Shown: positions 1 through 9,600, numbered from the stretch's first letter. The stretch: 64,000 nt of DNA from Acidovorax sp. GW101-3H11 (GCF_001633105.1 NZ_LUKZ01000014.1:28420-92419), one strand, 5' to 3'. A program made the numbers and translations. The notes: generated by a model from the sequence alone, not told the origin.

Positions 1-149
1 GTTCAACCACGTCCGACTGCTCACGCCGATTGGGGGCATCCCTCCGGCAGAGGCTGAGGCAAACTACTGGAGGCAACTCGCCAACATCAACGCCTCGACA
101 GAGGTGTCAACTTAAACCAATCGGCCTCCTTGAAACACGGGGCGGTTCA
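1..149 (+). mobile_element. Right end of an IS3-family insertion sequence
   Basis: The window opens inside an insertion sequence. The transposase reading frame ends at 115, and a terminal inverted repeat runs from about 125 to 149. Read inward from the right boundary it begins TGAACCGCCCCG, which starts with the TGA typical of IS3-family ends. The left end and any target duplication lie outside the window. The boundary at 149 is inferred from the TCA terminus. Confidence 0.75.
2..115 (+). CDS. IS3-family transposase (OrfB), C-terminal fragment cut by window edge
   Basis: Only the last 37 codons are visible. They contain the motif RLLTPIGGIPPAEAEANYW, the usual C-terminal tail of the DDE integrase subunit (OrfB) of the IS3 group. 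In the family this subunit is made by frameshifting with OrfA and cuts and joins the element's ends. The catalytic residues are upstream of the window, so whether the copy is intact cannot be judged. Confidence 0.8.
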   Translation, partial: FNHVRLLTPIGGIPPAEAEANYWRQLANINASTEVST

Positions 150-776
150 ATCTCTAAACTGAGGTTGAGTCAGCGCAACCTCTAAGAGAGAAGAAGTTGT
201 CGGAGTACAGACGCTAATCTGCCCGTCGGGGTATGGGCGCTCGGGCTTTCCAGATTTGTTCCATAGGAACAAATCTAGGTCGTCCTGGATTGAACTGTGT
301 ACTCTAGCTCCAGTAGGAATCCACCGGCTGCCGAACAGATCAAACCCGTCAAAAAGACGTGTCTTCCACTCCCTAAAGTGCTCGTAGACCGAAGTACTGA
401 TTTCGGCGACTTGATCAGGAAGAACATCGAACTGAAGCAGCGCGCGGCTTATCTCAGGAAGGCCACCAGGATATTGATTGACGAATCTGCGGCCCCACAA
501 CATTTGCCTATCCCCACTTTTCCACGTCTTGGCGCTGGCTGGGGGCACTAGAGGTTCGTGCAATGGGTCTGACGGACGGCCCGATTCGATGGGCAGGGAA
601 GGGAGCTCAAAGTGCCCTTGGGCTTGGCCGATGCGAATCTGAAAGACGCTACCGAGCGCCTCTGTTTGGCAGAGCAACGGCTGCTTAAATTCAACGATTC
701 CGTAGAGGCGACGAGTATTGCCACTCTCATCGGCTACGGCGTCTGAAGTTTTGTGCAGCACAGTGGAGTTGTTCAT
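147..776 (-). pseudogene. Hypothetical protein, probably truncated at its C-terminus by the IS
   Basis: A 209-residue frame starts at an ATG (774-776) and has no family I recognise. No signal peptide or membrane segment is obvious. The sequence is rich in Pro, Trp and Asp and its base composition is visibly less GC-rich than the neighbouring genes, which hints at acquired DNA. Its TGA stop (147-149) is exactly the first three bases of the IS3 terminal repeat, so the natural C-terminus was probably removed by the insertion. The remaining frame is open and could still be translated. It lies only 9 bases downstream of metY on the same strand, so read-through is possible. Confidence 0.55.
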
Positions 777-785
777 AGGCTGAGG

Positions 786-2114
786 CTAGGCGGATCCCCC
801 AGTGCGCCCCAGCGCCTGGTCGATGTCCCACAGGATGTCATCCAGGTCTTCAATGCCCACCGACAGCCGCACCATGTCCGCGCTCACCCCCGCGCGGGCC
901 AGTTCTTCTTCGTTCAGCTGGCGGTGCGTGGTCGATGCGGGGTGGATCACCAGCGTTTTTGCATCGCCGATGTTGGCGAGGTGGCTCAAAAACTCGCAGG
1001 CGTCGATGAACTTCTCGCCCGCCGTCGCGCCACCCTTCACGCCAAAGGTCAGGATGCCCGAGGCGCCCGGCGCGCCGTCCACGGCGCGGAACTGCTTTTG
1101 CGCCAGATCGAAATACGGCGAATCCGACAGCCCTGGATAGTTGACCCACGCCACCTGCGGGTGGCTTTGCAGAAACTTCGCCACGGCCAGCGCATTGCGG
1201 CAGTGCTCGCGCATGCGCAGGTGCAGCGTCTCGGCGCCCTGCAGCAGCTGCCACGCGTTCATGGGCGAGAGCACGCCGCCAAAGGTGCGGTTGACCTCCA
1301 TGCGCGCCTTCATGGTGTAGCCGAAGTCGCCAAACGTCTCGTAGAACTTCACGCCGTGGTACGCACGGCTGGGCTCGACCATCTCGGGGAATTTGCCGTT
1401 GTCCCACGGGAATTGGCCGCCCTCCACCACCACGCCGCCCATGGTGGTGCCATGGCCGCCGATGTATTTGGTGGCGCTGTGCACCACGATGTCTGCGCCC
1501 AGGGCCAGCGGGTTGCACAGGTAGGGGCTGGCCACGGTGTTGTCGATGATGAGCGGCACGCCGTGCGCATGCGCCACCTCGGCCACGGCCGCGATGTCGA
1601 GCACGTTGACCAGCGGGTTGCCGATGGTCTCGCCATACACGGCGCGGGTGTTGGGGCGCATGGCGCGCGCAAAGTTCTCGGGGTCGGCCGGGTCCACAAA
1701 CGTGGTCTCGATGCCCAGACGCGCAAAGCCCACGCCCAGCTGCCCCACCGTGCCGCCATAGAGCGTGCTGGCCGCCACGATGTGGTCGCCGGTTTTGAGG
1801 ATGGCCAGCAGCGCCGCCATCTGCGCGGCCATGCCGCTCGCGCAGGCCAGGGCGGCGCGGCCGTTTTCGAGGCTGGCGATGCGCTCCTCGAACACCGCCA
1901 CCGTGGGGTTGCTGATGCGGCTGTAGACATTGCCAAAGGTCTGCAGGTTGAACAGGCTGCTGGCGTGTTCGGCGTTGTCGAACACAAAGCTGGTGGTCTG
2001 GTGGATGGGCGTGGCGCGCGCGCCGGTCACCGGGTCGGGCTGCGCACCCGCGTGGATGGCGCGGGTGCCAAAGCCAAAGGCGCGGTCGGCGCCGGAGGGT
2101 GGGTTGGAGGACAT
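786..2114 (-). CDS. metY: O-acetylhomoserine sulfhydrylase (aminocarboxypropyltransferase)
   Basis: 442 residues, the usual length for the MetY branch of the Cys/Met-metabolism PLP enzymes. It converts O-acetylhomoserine and sulfide (or methanethiol) to homocysteine (or methionine) in the cytoplasm. The PLP lysine is K216 in the HSATKYIGGHG motif, and the N-terminal signature TRAIHAGAQPDP and the SRISNPT motif are typical of the family. The ATG start at 2112-2114 gives the expected N-terminus. It stands apart from other methionine genes here. The next gene on the same strand, a CoA-binding protein, lies upstream behind a 60-base gap filled by a dispersed repeat. MetY rather than MetZ is chosen from length and motif spacing. 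Confidence 0.88.
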   Translation of the reverse strand: MSSNPPSGADRAFGFGTRAIHAGAQPDPVTGARATPIHQTTSFVFDNAEHASSLFNLQTFGNVYSRISNPTVAVFEERIASLENGRAALACASGMAAQMAALLAILKTGDHIVAASTLYGGTVGQLGVGFARLGIETTFVDPADPENFARAMRPNTRAVYGETIGNPLVNVLDIAAVAEVAHAHGVPLIIDNTVASPYLCNPLALGADIVVHSATKYIGGHGTTMGGVVVEGGQFPWDNGKFPEMVEPSRAYHGVKFYETFGDFGYTMKARMEVNRTFGGVLSPMNAWQLLQGAETLHLRMREHCRNALAVAKFLQSHPQVAWVNYPGLSDSPYFDLAQKQFRAVDGAPGASGILTFGVKGGATAGEKFIDACEFLSHLANIGDAKTLVIHPASTTHRQLNEEELARAGVSADMVRLSVGIEDLDDILWDIDQALGRTGGSA

Positions 2115-2124
2115 GGTTTTGAAT

Positions 2125-2180
2125 AAAAAAGGCCGTTTGCGCGCGATGGGTAAGCGGTTATAGCTATCAAATTGCTAGTA
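2125..2180 (+). repeat. Dispersed AT-rich repeat, copy 1
   Basis: This copy begins with AAAAAAGGCC, passes through TTTGCGCGCGATGG and ends with TTATAGCTATCAAATTGCTA, an imperfect palindrome at its right side. It fills the gap between metY and the CoA-binding gene. Its right edge overlaps the last codon and TAG stop of the latter. Similar copies lie at about 6318, 13492, 18319, 33366, 47183, 50411, 52186 and 56352. Confidence 0.7.
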
Positions 2181-2690
2181 AGGCAGTTGCCGCAGGCGCT
2201 TGGCGCTGATGACCCGCGTGTTCACGCCCATCCAGCCCAGGCCCCCAAACAGCCGCGCATGTTCGATCTTCACGCAGCGGTTCTGGATCACCAGCAGCCC
2301 GGCGGCCTCGGCGCGTTGCCCGGCCACTTCGTTGAACACGCCCAGCTGCAGCCACAGGCATTGGGCGCCGATGGCGACGGCTTCGTCGGCCAGCGGCGGG
2401 ATGTCTTCGCTCTTGCGAAAGCAGTCCACCATGTCGATCTTCTGCCCCTGCGCCGCCAGCGCGGCCGCAGCCTCGGTCACGCTGGCGTAGGCGGCCTCAC
2501 CCAGGATCTGCCCGCCCTCCCGCGCCACCAGCGGGTTGACCGGCACGATGCGGTAGCCATGCGCCTGCATGTACTTGGCTGCAAAGTAGCTGGGGCGGTG
2601 CCACTGCGGCGAGAGGCCCACCACCGCGATGGTGCGGCAGGCGGTGAGCAGGTGGCGCAGGGTGCTGATGGTGTCGGGGGTGTGGAGCAT
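2175..2690 (-). CDS. CoA-binding domain protein (YccU-like)
   Basis: 171 residues starting at the ATG at 2688-2690 (MLHTPDT), which gives the normal size of this single-domain family. A longer in-frame extension exists but runs into the neighbouring gene. The Rossmann-like CoA-binding fold is seen as TIAVVGLSPQWHRPSY, then YRIVPVNP, then IDMVDCFRKSEDIPPLADEAV and the C-terminal VIQNRCVKIEH motif. Family members bind CoA or acyl-CoA but the physiological role is unknown. The stop codon lies inside a dispersed repeat. It probably shares a transcript with the zinc-ribbon gene upstream, only 11 bases away. Confidence 0.82.
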   Translation of the reverse strand: MLHTPDTISTLRHLLTACRTIAVVGLSPQWHRPSYFAAKYMQAHGYRIVPVNPLVAREGGQILGEAAYASVTEAAAALAAQGQKIDMVDCFRKSEDIPPLADEAVAIGAQCLWLQLGVFNEVAGQRAEAAGLLVIQNRCVKIEHARLFGGLGWMGVNTRVISAKRLRQLPY

Positions 2691-2701
2691 GGGGCGATGG
2701 G

Positions 2702-3415
2702 CTATGAAAGGCGGGTGGGGGACGGGGCTGCAGAGTCCGGCGTGTGCAAGCGCTGTTGCCGCTCCACCGAGCGTCGCCACACAACGGCGGCCAGGCAGCC
2801 TGCAGCAGCCAACCCGAGCCAGGCGCACCACAGGTATAGCTGGGCCGCCTGCGGGGCGATCCGTACGCTGGCCATGATGGCTATCCCGAAAATCAAGGAC
2901 GCCCAAAATTGGGGCTTCCGGTAAGGTTGGGGCTGTGCCAGTACAAAGCCGCCGACCCCTTGACCTGTGCGCGGTGTGTAGGGGCGAACAGCGATGAGGA
3001 ACATCGCTCCCAGTAGCAGCGGAATTAGGAGACCAAACCATCTGCCTAGATGTTCCTCGGCTCCTTCCAGGAGTGGAGTGGGGATGGTGAGCCAGAGCGC
3101 ATAAGCCATGCCCAATGCGGCGCCCTGAAAACCTGCAGAGAGTTGTGCAGGCTCCACCTCCCGCTTCCATTGCAAGGCTTCTTCGCACAGTGGGCAGGTT
3201 GCTAACTCACTCTGGGGCGTGTACCAGCGGGCGTTGCGGGGCACAAGGGTGGTGGCCCAGTGATCAAAGAATCCGTTGCATGCAGGGCAACGGTACCGAC
3301 CAGCGCCTAGGGCCTTGTTGGAGTTGCTGCTGGTGGGGTACGACAGTTCCTGGTTGCAGGCCTGGCAGATCTCGCGGGCATGCTGGAGCGGGCGGCGGCA
3401 TTGTTCGCAGTGCAT
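2702..3415 (-). CDS. Zinc-ribbon membrane protein of unknown function
   Basis: 237 residues. The N-terminal third has four CxxC pairs (C3/C6, C17/C20, C43/C46, C74/C77), as in paired zinc ribbons. After this come about four hydrophobic segments, around residues 95-110, 125-145, 170-188 and 192-212, that look membrane-spanning. A soluble, basic C-terminal tail follows. No named family is recognised. The combination suggests a cytoplasmic metal-binding head anchored in the inner membrane. The start ATG at 3413-3415 places the first CxxC right at the N-terminus. Confidence 0.6.
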   Translation of the reverse strand: MHCEQCRRPLQHAREICQACNQELSYPTSSNSNKALGAGRYRCPACNGFFDHWATTLVPRNARWYTPQSELATCPLCEEALQWKREVEPAQLSAGFQGAALGMAYALWLTIPTPLLEGAEEHLGRWFGLLIPLLLGAMFLIAVRPYTPRTGQGVGGFVLAQPQPYRKPQFWASLIFGIAIMASVRIAPQAAQLYLWCAWLGLAAAGCLAAVVWRRSVERQQRLHTPDSAAPSPTRLS

Positions 3416-3498
3416 GCCCGCATCTTAGTTGCGCTTGCCAAGGCGCAACAGGGCCGCCGCGCACAGTAGGTAGTGTGGGCGGCGGCGCAATCCCAGGC

Positions 3499-4107
3499 TC
3501 AGGACTTGTACTTGATGCTGCACCCATACGGCGCCGTCGTTGCCGCCGAGATCGGCTTACCCGCCAGCGCTTCGCCCAGCCCCACCGTCACGTAGTTGGT
3601 GGCCTTCTCGATGTCGGCCGGGCGGGCCGAGGGAATGCTGTCGATGCCACCCGCGTATACCAGCATGCCCTGCGGGTTGACGATGTACATGTGGGGCGTG
3701 GTGCGCGCGCCGTAGCTCTTGCCCACGGTGCCTTCCTCGTCCATCAGCACGGCGGTGGAGGCGGATTTGCGCTCGGTCTTCCAGGCTGCGAGCTTGGCGG
3801 GCTCCAGGTAGTCGCTGCTGGCTTTTTCGGTGGAGTTGATGGACAGCCAGACCACGCCCTTACTCGTGGCGTCCTTTTGCGTGGCGGGCATGTTGCCGCT
3901 GTCGTAGTGCTTGCGCACGAAGGGGCAGCCGGGGTTGGTCCATTCCAGCACCACGTGTTTGCCCTTGAAGTCCGACAGGCGCACGGTCTTGCCCGAGGTG
4001 TCCTTGAGCGTGAAGTCGGGCGCGGGCTGGCCCACGGCGGTGGCGGCCTGGGCGCCCAGTGCGACCAGGGTAGCAGTGGCGATCAACGTACGGCGAAGCA
4101 GCTTCAT
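3499..4107 (-). CDS. Secreted AhpC/TSA-type redoxin (thioredoxin family)
   Basis: 202 residues. A Sec signal peptide spans about residues 1-22 (MKLLRRTLIATATLVALGAQA). The mature domain begins VGQPAPDFTLKD and carries one reactive cysteine in WTNPGCPFVRKHY, where resistant peroxiredoxins have their peroxidatic Cys. It is a periplasmic redoxin that may reduce peroxides or act as a thiol carrier. It lies 46 bases downstream of a DsbD/ScsB-type electron transporter on the same strand, so that protein is the likely source of its electrons. A second, C-terminal cysteine is present in APYGCSIKYKS and could be the resolving residue. Confidence 0.8.
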   Translation of the reverse strand: MKLLRRTLIATATLVALGAQAATAVGQPAPDFTLKDTSGKTVRLSDFKGKHVVLEWTNPGCPFVRKHYDSGNMPATQKDATSKGVVWLSINSTEKASSDYLEPAKLAAWKTERKSASTAVLMDEEGTVGKSYGARTTPHMYIVNPQGMLVYAGGIDSIPSARPADIEKATNYVTVGLGEALAGKPISAATTAPYGCSIKYKS

Positions 4108-4153
4108 GGCAGGGTCTCCTGAAGGGTTGGCGGGTGGTCGAAAGCAGGGCGGG

Positions 4154-6406
4154 CTACAGCTGGGCGATGGTGGCGCGCACCTCGTCCACGCTGAGCACCT
4201 CGGTCAGCACCACCGGTGGTTTGCCGGGGCGGTAGAACACGTACACGGGCACGCCGCTGCGTCCCAGCGACGCCAGGGCCGCCGTGATGGCGGGGTCACG
4301 GCGCGTCCAGTCGGCGCGCAGCAGGGCGACGTTCTTGGTCTGCAGGTCGGCCAGCACATCGGCGTGGGCCAGCGTGGTCTTCTTGTTGTACTGGCAGGTC
4401 ACGCACCAGGCGGCGGTGAAGTCCACAAACACCGGACGGCCCCCGGCCACGATCTGCTCGGCCGCGCCGGGTGCCCAGGGCTGCCAGCCGGTGGCCGAAG
4501 CCTGCGTGGAGGGCGTGGCGGCCTGCGCGGTGGGTATGTGGGTGATGTGCGGCGCAAAGGCCCAGACCAGCAAGGCCATGGCCGCGATGGACACCGTGGC
4601 CATCCACACCCGTGCGCGGCCTGCGAGCGACAGTGCCCACACCACCAGCGACAGCCCCACCAGCAGGATCAGCAACGCGCCCGCGCCGTCGATGCCACTT
4701 TGCTGGCCCAGCACCCACACCAGCCAGACCACGGTGGCCAGCATGGGGAAGGCCATCAGCTTGCGGAAGGTGTCCATCCACGCGCCAGGGCGGGGCAGGG
4801 CACGGGCCACGGCGGGCACAAAGCTGGCCGCCAGGTACGGCAGCGCCAGCCCCAGCCCCAGTGCCGCAAACACGGCGAGCGCCTGGGGAGCGGGCAGCGT
4901 GGCGGTGAGGCCCAGGGACGCGCCCATGAACGGCGCGGTGCAGGGTGAGGCCACGGCCACGGCCAGCACGCCGGTGAGGAAGCTGTCGGCCACCGGGTGG
5001 CGCGCCTGCAGGCTGGCCACCGAGGACGGCAGGAAATGCCCGAACTCGAACACGCCCGCCAGGTTCAGCGCAATCAGCGTGAACAGCGCCGCCAGCGACG
5101 CGACCACGGCGGGCGACTGCAGCTGAAAGCCCCATCCCACCGCCTCGCCCGCCGCGCGCAGGCCCAGCATGAGGGCGCCCAGGGCGATGAACGACAGCAC
5201 CACGCCTGCTGTGTAGGCGATGCCGCTGATGCGGTGCGCGCGCCGGTCTTGCGCGTGCTGGGTAAAGCCCACCACTTTGATCGCCAGCACCGGGAACACG
5301 CAGGGCATGAGGTTAAGAATGAGCCCGCCGAGCAAGGCGCCCAGCAATGCGGCGGTGAGGGTGAGGGACGAGGCGCCGGAGCCCGCAGCCGACGTGACTG
5401 CGCCGCCTGCCTGCGCTGCATTCGCCTTGAGTGCGGCCTCCAGTGCGGGCGATACCGCCGTCATTGACGCAACCGGCGGCCAGGTGCCCAGCACCTTCAG
5501 CTCGGCACGGTAGCCGTTGCGGGTGTCGGGGCCGGTGGCATGTGCGGGCGACTGCTCGGCCAGCACCACGGGCATCAGGCTGGGGCTGGCGCTGCGCTGG
5601 GCTGACAAGGGAATCTGCGCGGTCCACACGCTGCCGTTCCAGCGCTGCTTCCAGCTGGCGGCGTTGTCGATGACCTCGGCGGTCTCGGGGAACAGGTCCA
5701 GCGTCTTGCCACGCAGTGCCACGGGCAGGCCCTGCACGCTGACGTTCAAGGTGTTGCCCTCGGCGGCGAGCTGCGCCTGGCTGTCAGGCACGATGCCGGT
5801 GGTGCCCGCCAGCACCGGCCGGGGGTGGGCCTGGGCGGAGGCCTCGAATGCGGCGCCGCTCAGTGCCGTGGTGCTCTGGATGGGCAGCTGCAGCGTGAAC
5901 TCGCCCTCTTCCGGGATGCATTCCTTGCGGCACACCAGCCACGAGGCGCGCAGCTGGATGGTGGCGTCCTTGACCAGCGGGCCGGGCGCAAAACTGCTGG
6001 CCACGGTGACGGGCACGGGCAGCAGCACCGTCCCTTCATAGCCATAGTTGGCCAGCGTGCCGATGGGGATCTTCTTGGGCAGGGGCCAGGCGATCTCGCC
6101 CGCGTCCAGCCCGGCGGGCAAGGTCCAGGCCAGGTCGGTGGGCAGGCCCGAGTCGCCGGGGTTTTTCCAGTAGGTGTGCCACTCGGGCTGGTGGGTGATC
6201 TGCAGGCCCAGCCACAGCGGCTGGCCGGGCGCCACGCCCTGGGGCGCATGGGCCAGCAGCTCGGCACGCACATAGGGTGTGGTGACCACGCTGGTGCCCT
6301 GGCCGCTGGTTTTGGGGCTAAATTGGGCGTTTGCGCCCGTCCATAAAGCGCTTGCAGCTATCAAAAACAGAGTAACTGCGAGGCGGTAAAGCGGGCGTGA
6401 AGGCAT
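4154..6406 (-). CDS. dsbD: Protein-disulfide reductase, DsbD/ScsB type
   Basis: 750 residues from the ATG at 6404-6406. The 46-residue upstream extension is low-complexity and not used. A signal peptide lies at residues 1-27, followed by a periplasmic N-terminal domain with C159 and C163 in WLVCRKEC. A membrane domain of about eight helices carries the paired cysteines C369 (LMPCVFP) and C489 (ASPCTAPF). The C-terminal thioredoxin domain has C668-V-T-C671. In the family, electrons pass from cytoplasmic thioredoxin through the membrane domain to periplasmic partners. The N-terminal domain resembles the ScsB/DipZ branch more than E. coli DsbD. The signal peptide is encoded by a dispersed repeat (6318-6375). 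Confidence 0.85.
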   Translation of the reverse strand: MPSRPLYRLAVTLFLIAASALWTGANAQFSPKTSGQGTSVVTTPYVRAELLAHAPQGVAPGQPLWLGLQITHQPEWHTYWKNPGDSGLPTDLAWTLPAGLDAGEIAWPLPKKIPIGTLANYGYEGTVLLPVPVTVASSFAPGPLVKDATIQLRASWLVCRKECIPEEGEFTLQLPIQSTTALSGAAFEASAQAHPRPVLAGTTGIVPDSQAQLAAEGNTLNVSVQGLPVALRGKTLDLFPETAEVIDNAASWKQRWNGSVWTAQIPLSAQRSASPSLMPVVLAEQSPAHATGPDTRNGYRAELKVLGTWPPVASMTAVSPALEAALKANAAQAGGAVTSAAGSGASSLTLTAALLGALLGGLILNLMPCVFPVLAIKVVGFTQHAQDRRAHRISGIAYTAGVVLSFIALGALMLGLRAAGEAVGWGFQLQSPAVVASLAALFTLIALNLAGVFEFGHFLPSSVASLQARHPVADSFLTGVLAVAVASPCTAPFMGASLGLTATLPAPQALAVFAALGLGLALPYLAASFVPAVARALPRPGAWMDTFRKLMAFPMLATVVWLVWVLGQQSGIDGAGALLILLVGLSLVVWALSLAGRARVWMATVSIAAMALLVWAFAPHITHIPTAQAATPSTQASATGWQPWAPGAAEQIVAGGRPVFVDFTAAWCVTCQYNKKTTLAHADVLADLQTKNVALLRADWTRRDPAITAALASLGRSGVPVYVFYRPGKPPVVLTEVLSVDEVRATIAQL
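6318..6375 (+). repeat. Dispersed AT-rich repeat, copy 2, inside dsbD
   Basis: The stretch reads through GTTTGCGCCCGTCC and AAGCGCTTGCAGCTATCAAA and aligns closely with the intergenic copy at 47183-47238 read in reverse. It lies wholly inside the dsbD coding sequence and encodes about residues 11-30, the hydrophobic core and cleavage region of the signal peptide. Confidence 0.65.
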
Positions 6407-6505
6407 GGTGCAGTGTGGGAGCGGGGCTGGCGATTTTGGTTCCGGCGCTGCCGTCGGTCCGATTCTCGATCCACCATTGTGCTTGGAGCCGTCCACGCCC
6501 GTGGA

Positions 6506-6648
6506 AACTGGCGGGCCAGTACCAGTACCAGTGCCCTCGCGCAAGGGCCGCCCCGTCGCGAAGGCGGCGTATCCAGCGCTTGCGCTGGGGGCGTCCCCCT
6601 CCCGCGCAGCGAGAGAGGGGGAAGGCGCCGCAGGCGACTCAGGGGGGG
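6506..6648. repeat. REP-like GC-rich hairpin repeat, copy 1
   Basis: The copy starts AACTGGCG, contains GCGCAAGGGCCGCCCCG and ends with a strong inverted repeat, CCCCCTCCCGCGCAGCG followed by AGAGAGGGGG, then GCGACTCAGGGGGG. It sits immediately after the stop codon of the DUF748 gene. Related copies follow flgI (31950-32061) and flgH (33476-33600), each directly downstream of a minus-strand stop codon. It may act as a terminator or as a 3'-end stabiliser. Confidence 0.65.
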
Positions 6649-6652
6649 TTGC

Positions 6653-9600
6653 TCACTGTGTCGCCAGGCTCAAATCCGCACGGGGGGTCCACTTTTCGGG
6701 CTGTTTTCCAGCCTTGGGGGCCGCTACAAACAACCGCTCTACTGGCAGCTTCTGCGCCACCAGATAGGCGCGGATCGCCTCGCCGCGCTGCGTGGCCAGT
6801 TCGGCGGCCATGGCCTCGGTGGCGGCCTGGTTGGCCAGAAGCAGGGCTTCCATCTCGGGCACGGTGAGCTCCTTGGCCAGGCCGACCAGGTTGCGCGGCT
6901 TGGGCATGTCGGCGCGGCGGTAAACCTCCTTGAGCAGGGCGGGGTATTCGGCGGCCGACACGGGGGCGGTGTCGCCCGGGTTGGCGCGGCGCTTTTCGGC
7001 CAGCACCCGCTGCTGCAGGCTTTCGCGCTGCAGGCCTTCACGCTCGTCGGCCAAGCTGGCGGTGCCGGTCACGGTGATCTTGAGCGTGGGGCGGTCGGCC
7101 AGGGCCTTGGCCACCTTGTCCAGGTTTTGCTGCGCCTCGGGCGTGAGGGTGGCGCTGCCGGGGGCAAAGGGCACGTGGCTCATCTCGTCGCCGCCGCCAA
7201 AAGCGCTGGCCAGCAGGCTGAAGGGCGAGGTCAGCGCCTTGCCGATGAGGTTGACGATGATCTTGAAGATCACGGGGCCGATGCGGAACTGCGGGTCGTT
7301 GAGCGAGCCGCTGATGGGCAGGTCCAGGTCGATCACGCCCTGGCGGTCGGCCAGCAGGGCCACGGCCAGCTTCACGGGCAGGCTGTTGGGGGCGCCCTCC
7401 ACGGCCTCGCCAAAGGTCAGCTGGTGCAGCACCAGGCGGTTGCTGGCGGTGAGCTGGCCACTGGGCAGCACCTTGTAGTTCACGTCCACGCTGAGCTTGC
7501 CGCGCTCGATGCCGTGGCCCGTGTATTTCACCGCGTAGGGCGTGAGCGGGGGCAGCTCGAGGTCGCGTACCTTGCCGGTGATGTCGAGCGCCAGAGGCTG
7601 GGCCAGGGGGTTGAGCTTGCCGGTGATTTCGAGCGAGGCCGAGCCTTCGGCGCGACCGCGCAGCTCCAGGTCGGCCAGCACAGGGTCGCCTCCGGGCGCC
7701 TGCGACGAAAACGCGCTGAGCTTGCCGGTCAGCTCGGAGAGGTTGGCCGCGTAGTTGGGCTTGATGAAAAAGTCCGAAAACGCCACCCGGCCATTGACCA
7801 GGCTCACCGGCCCGAACAACACCACGGGCGCGAGCGGGTTGGCCTGTGCGACGGCGGCCGGGGCAGAGGCTGCAGGCGCTGCTGCGGTGGCTGTGGGCGC
7901 AGCCGCTGTGCTGGCGGGGGGCGTATTGGCCGAAGCGCTGGCGGCATTGGCGGCGCGGGCTTCTTCCGGCGTCTTGGCGATGTCGCTCAGGTTGATGCGG
8001 CCGACCTCGTTCACGGTGACGCGCGCAAAAAAGTCCACCAGGCTGGTTTCCTTCACCTCCACGCGCGGCGCGGCGGCGGGGGCTATGGCCACGGCCAGGC
8101 CGCGCAGGTTCAGGCTCTTCCAGGCCAGCAGTTCCTCGCCCACCTGGGCCTCGGTCTTGGGGGTGAAGGCGGCCGTGCTGTTGGCCTGCAGGTCTTCGAC
8201 CACCGCATCGCCCGCCAGGCGCAGGCTGACGCCCTTGTCGGACTGTGCCAGCGCCACCTGGCCCCGGTAGCCCACGTTGGCGCGCAGCAGCTCCACCGAC
8301 AGCTGGCTGGCCAGGTAGCCGTCCAGCGCGTGCAGCGGCAGGCGCGTGGCCTCCAGCTGGCCCTGTGCCGCCAGGGGCTGCAGGGCCAGCGTGCCCTGGT
8401 AGTCGATCTTGCCGGGCGTGGCTTTGTTGCCGCCCTTGCCCGGCGCAGCGGCGCGGGCGGTGAGCGTCAAGGCCTCGGGCTTGCTGCCGTCGCTGGCCAG
8501 GTTGCGGGCGGTGATGCCCAGGGCCGTCACGTCCAGAGCCACGGGGCGTGGCTGGGCGTTGTCGGCCAGCGAGATCGTGCCGCCCTGCAGCGAGAAATCG
8601 GCCACGCGCAGTTTCCAGGGCGCGGTGTTGCTGGCGGGGGCTGCATCGGCTGTTGTCGTGGCGCTGCCTTGCGCAGTCGGAGGCGTCTTCAGCCAGCGCT
8701 CAAACATCCATCGCCCGTCTGCGCCGCGCTCCACCGCCAGTTGCGGCTGGCTGATGGCCAGGCGCTCCAGCGTGGCGGTGCGTGCGTCCAGGGGCACTTC
8801 GGCGCCCGCAATCTCCAGCTTGCCCAGGCTGGCCAAGGTGGTCTTGCCCTGCTTGACGGCCAGTTGCTCCAGCGCCAGGGGGCCCGCCTTGACCGTGACG
8901 CCCGTGGCGCCTGCCTGCGCGGCCGCTGCGGTGGGGGCTTGCCACAGCACACCCACATCGCCTGTGAGCTGGCCGGTTACCGTGGGCTCCAGCGACTGGG
9001 CCAGGTAGGGCGCGGCCAGTTGCAGTGCCAGGGCGTTCAGGGTGGTGTTGACCTGGGCTTTCTGGTCCGTGGCTTCGCCGGTGAAGCTGAGCGTGCTGCC
9101 CTGCAGGTTGAGCCCGCCCTTGAAGGTGACGGGCTTGGCGTTGTCTTTGGCAAAAGGCAGGGCGATGTCGGCGGCCTCCAGCGCGAACTCGGTGGCCTGC
9201 AAGGCGGCGGCGGGGCGCGTGGTGGCATCGGTCCAGCGCAGGGTGCCGCCGCGCACGGCGGCGGTGGCCACTTCCACCGCCCAGGCGGGGGCGGCTTGGG
9301 TCTTGGCCTTGGCTTGGCTTGCAGAGGCAGGTGCTGCACTGGCGCTGGCCGGCGGTGAAGAAGACGCAGGTTCTGCCGAAGATGCAGGCGCCGCAGGCGC
9401 GGTGGCCTTGCCCTTGGCCGCAGTGGGCTGCGGGGCGGGCGCTGCCAATTGCGCCAGGTTGATCAGCCCTGCCGCATCGCGCGTGGCGGTGACCACCGGG
9501 GCCGTCAGCTCCACATGCTGCAGGCGCACCACCTGCTCCAGCGGGCGTACATCGGCCATGTCGATCTTCAGGCGCTCGTAGCTCAGCAGGTCGGCGCCCT

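Noticed and set aside
297-551. Short plus-strand frame opposite the truncated ORF near the IS
   Set aside because: No family, no ribosome-binding site, and the opposing frame is longer with a better start.
753-2126. Long plus-strand open frame opposite metY
   Set aside because: It is the antisense shadow of a well-supported enzyme gene, composed of the His/Arg/Gly-rich sequence typical of such shadows in GC-rich DNA.
6413-9358. 981-codon plus-strand frame opposite the DUF748 gene
   Set aside because: Antisense shadow; low-complexity Gly/Gln/Arg/His sequence without domains.
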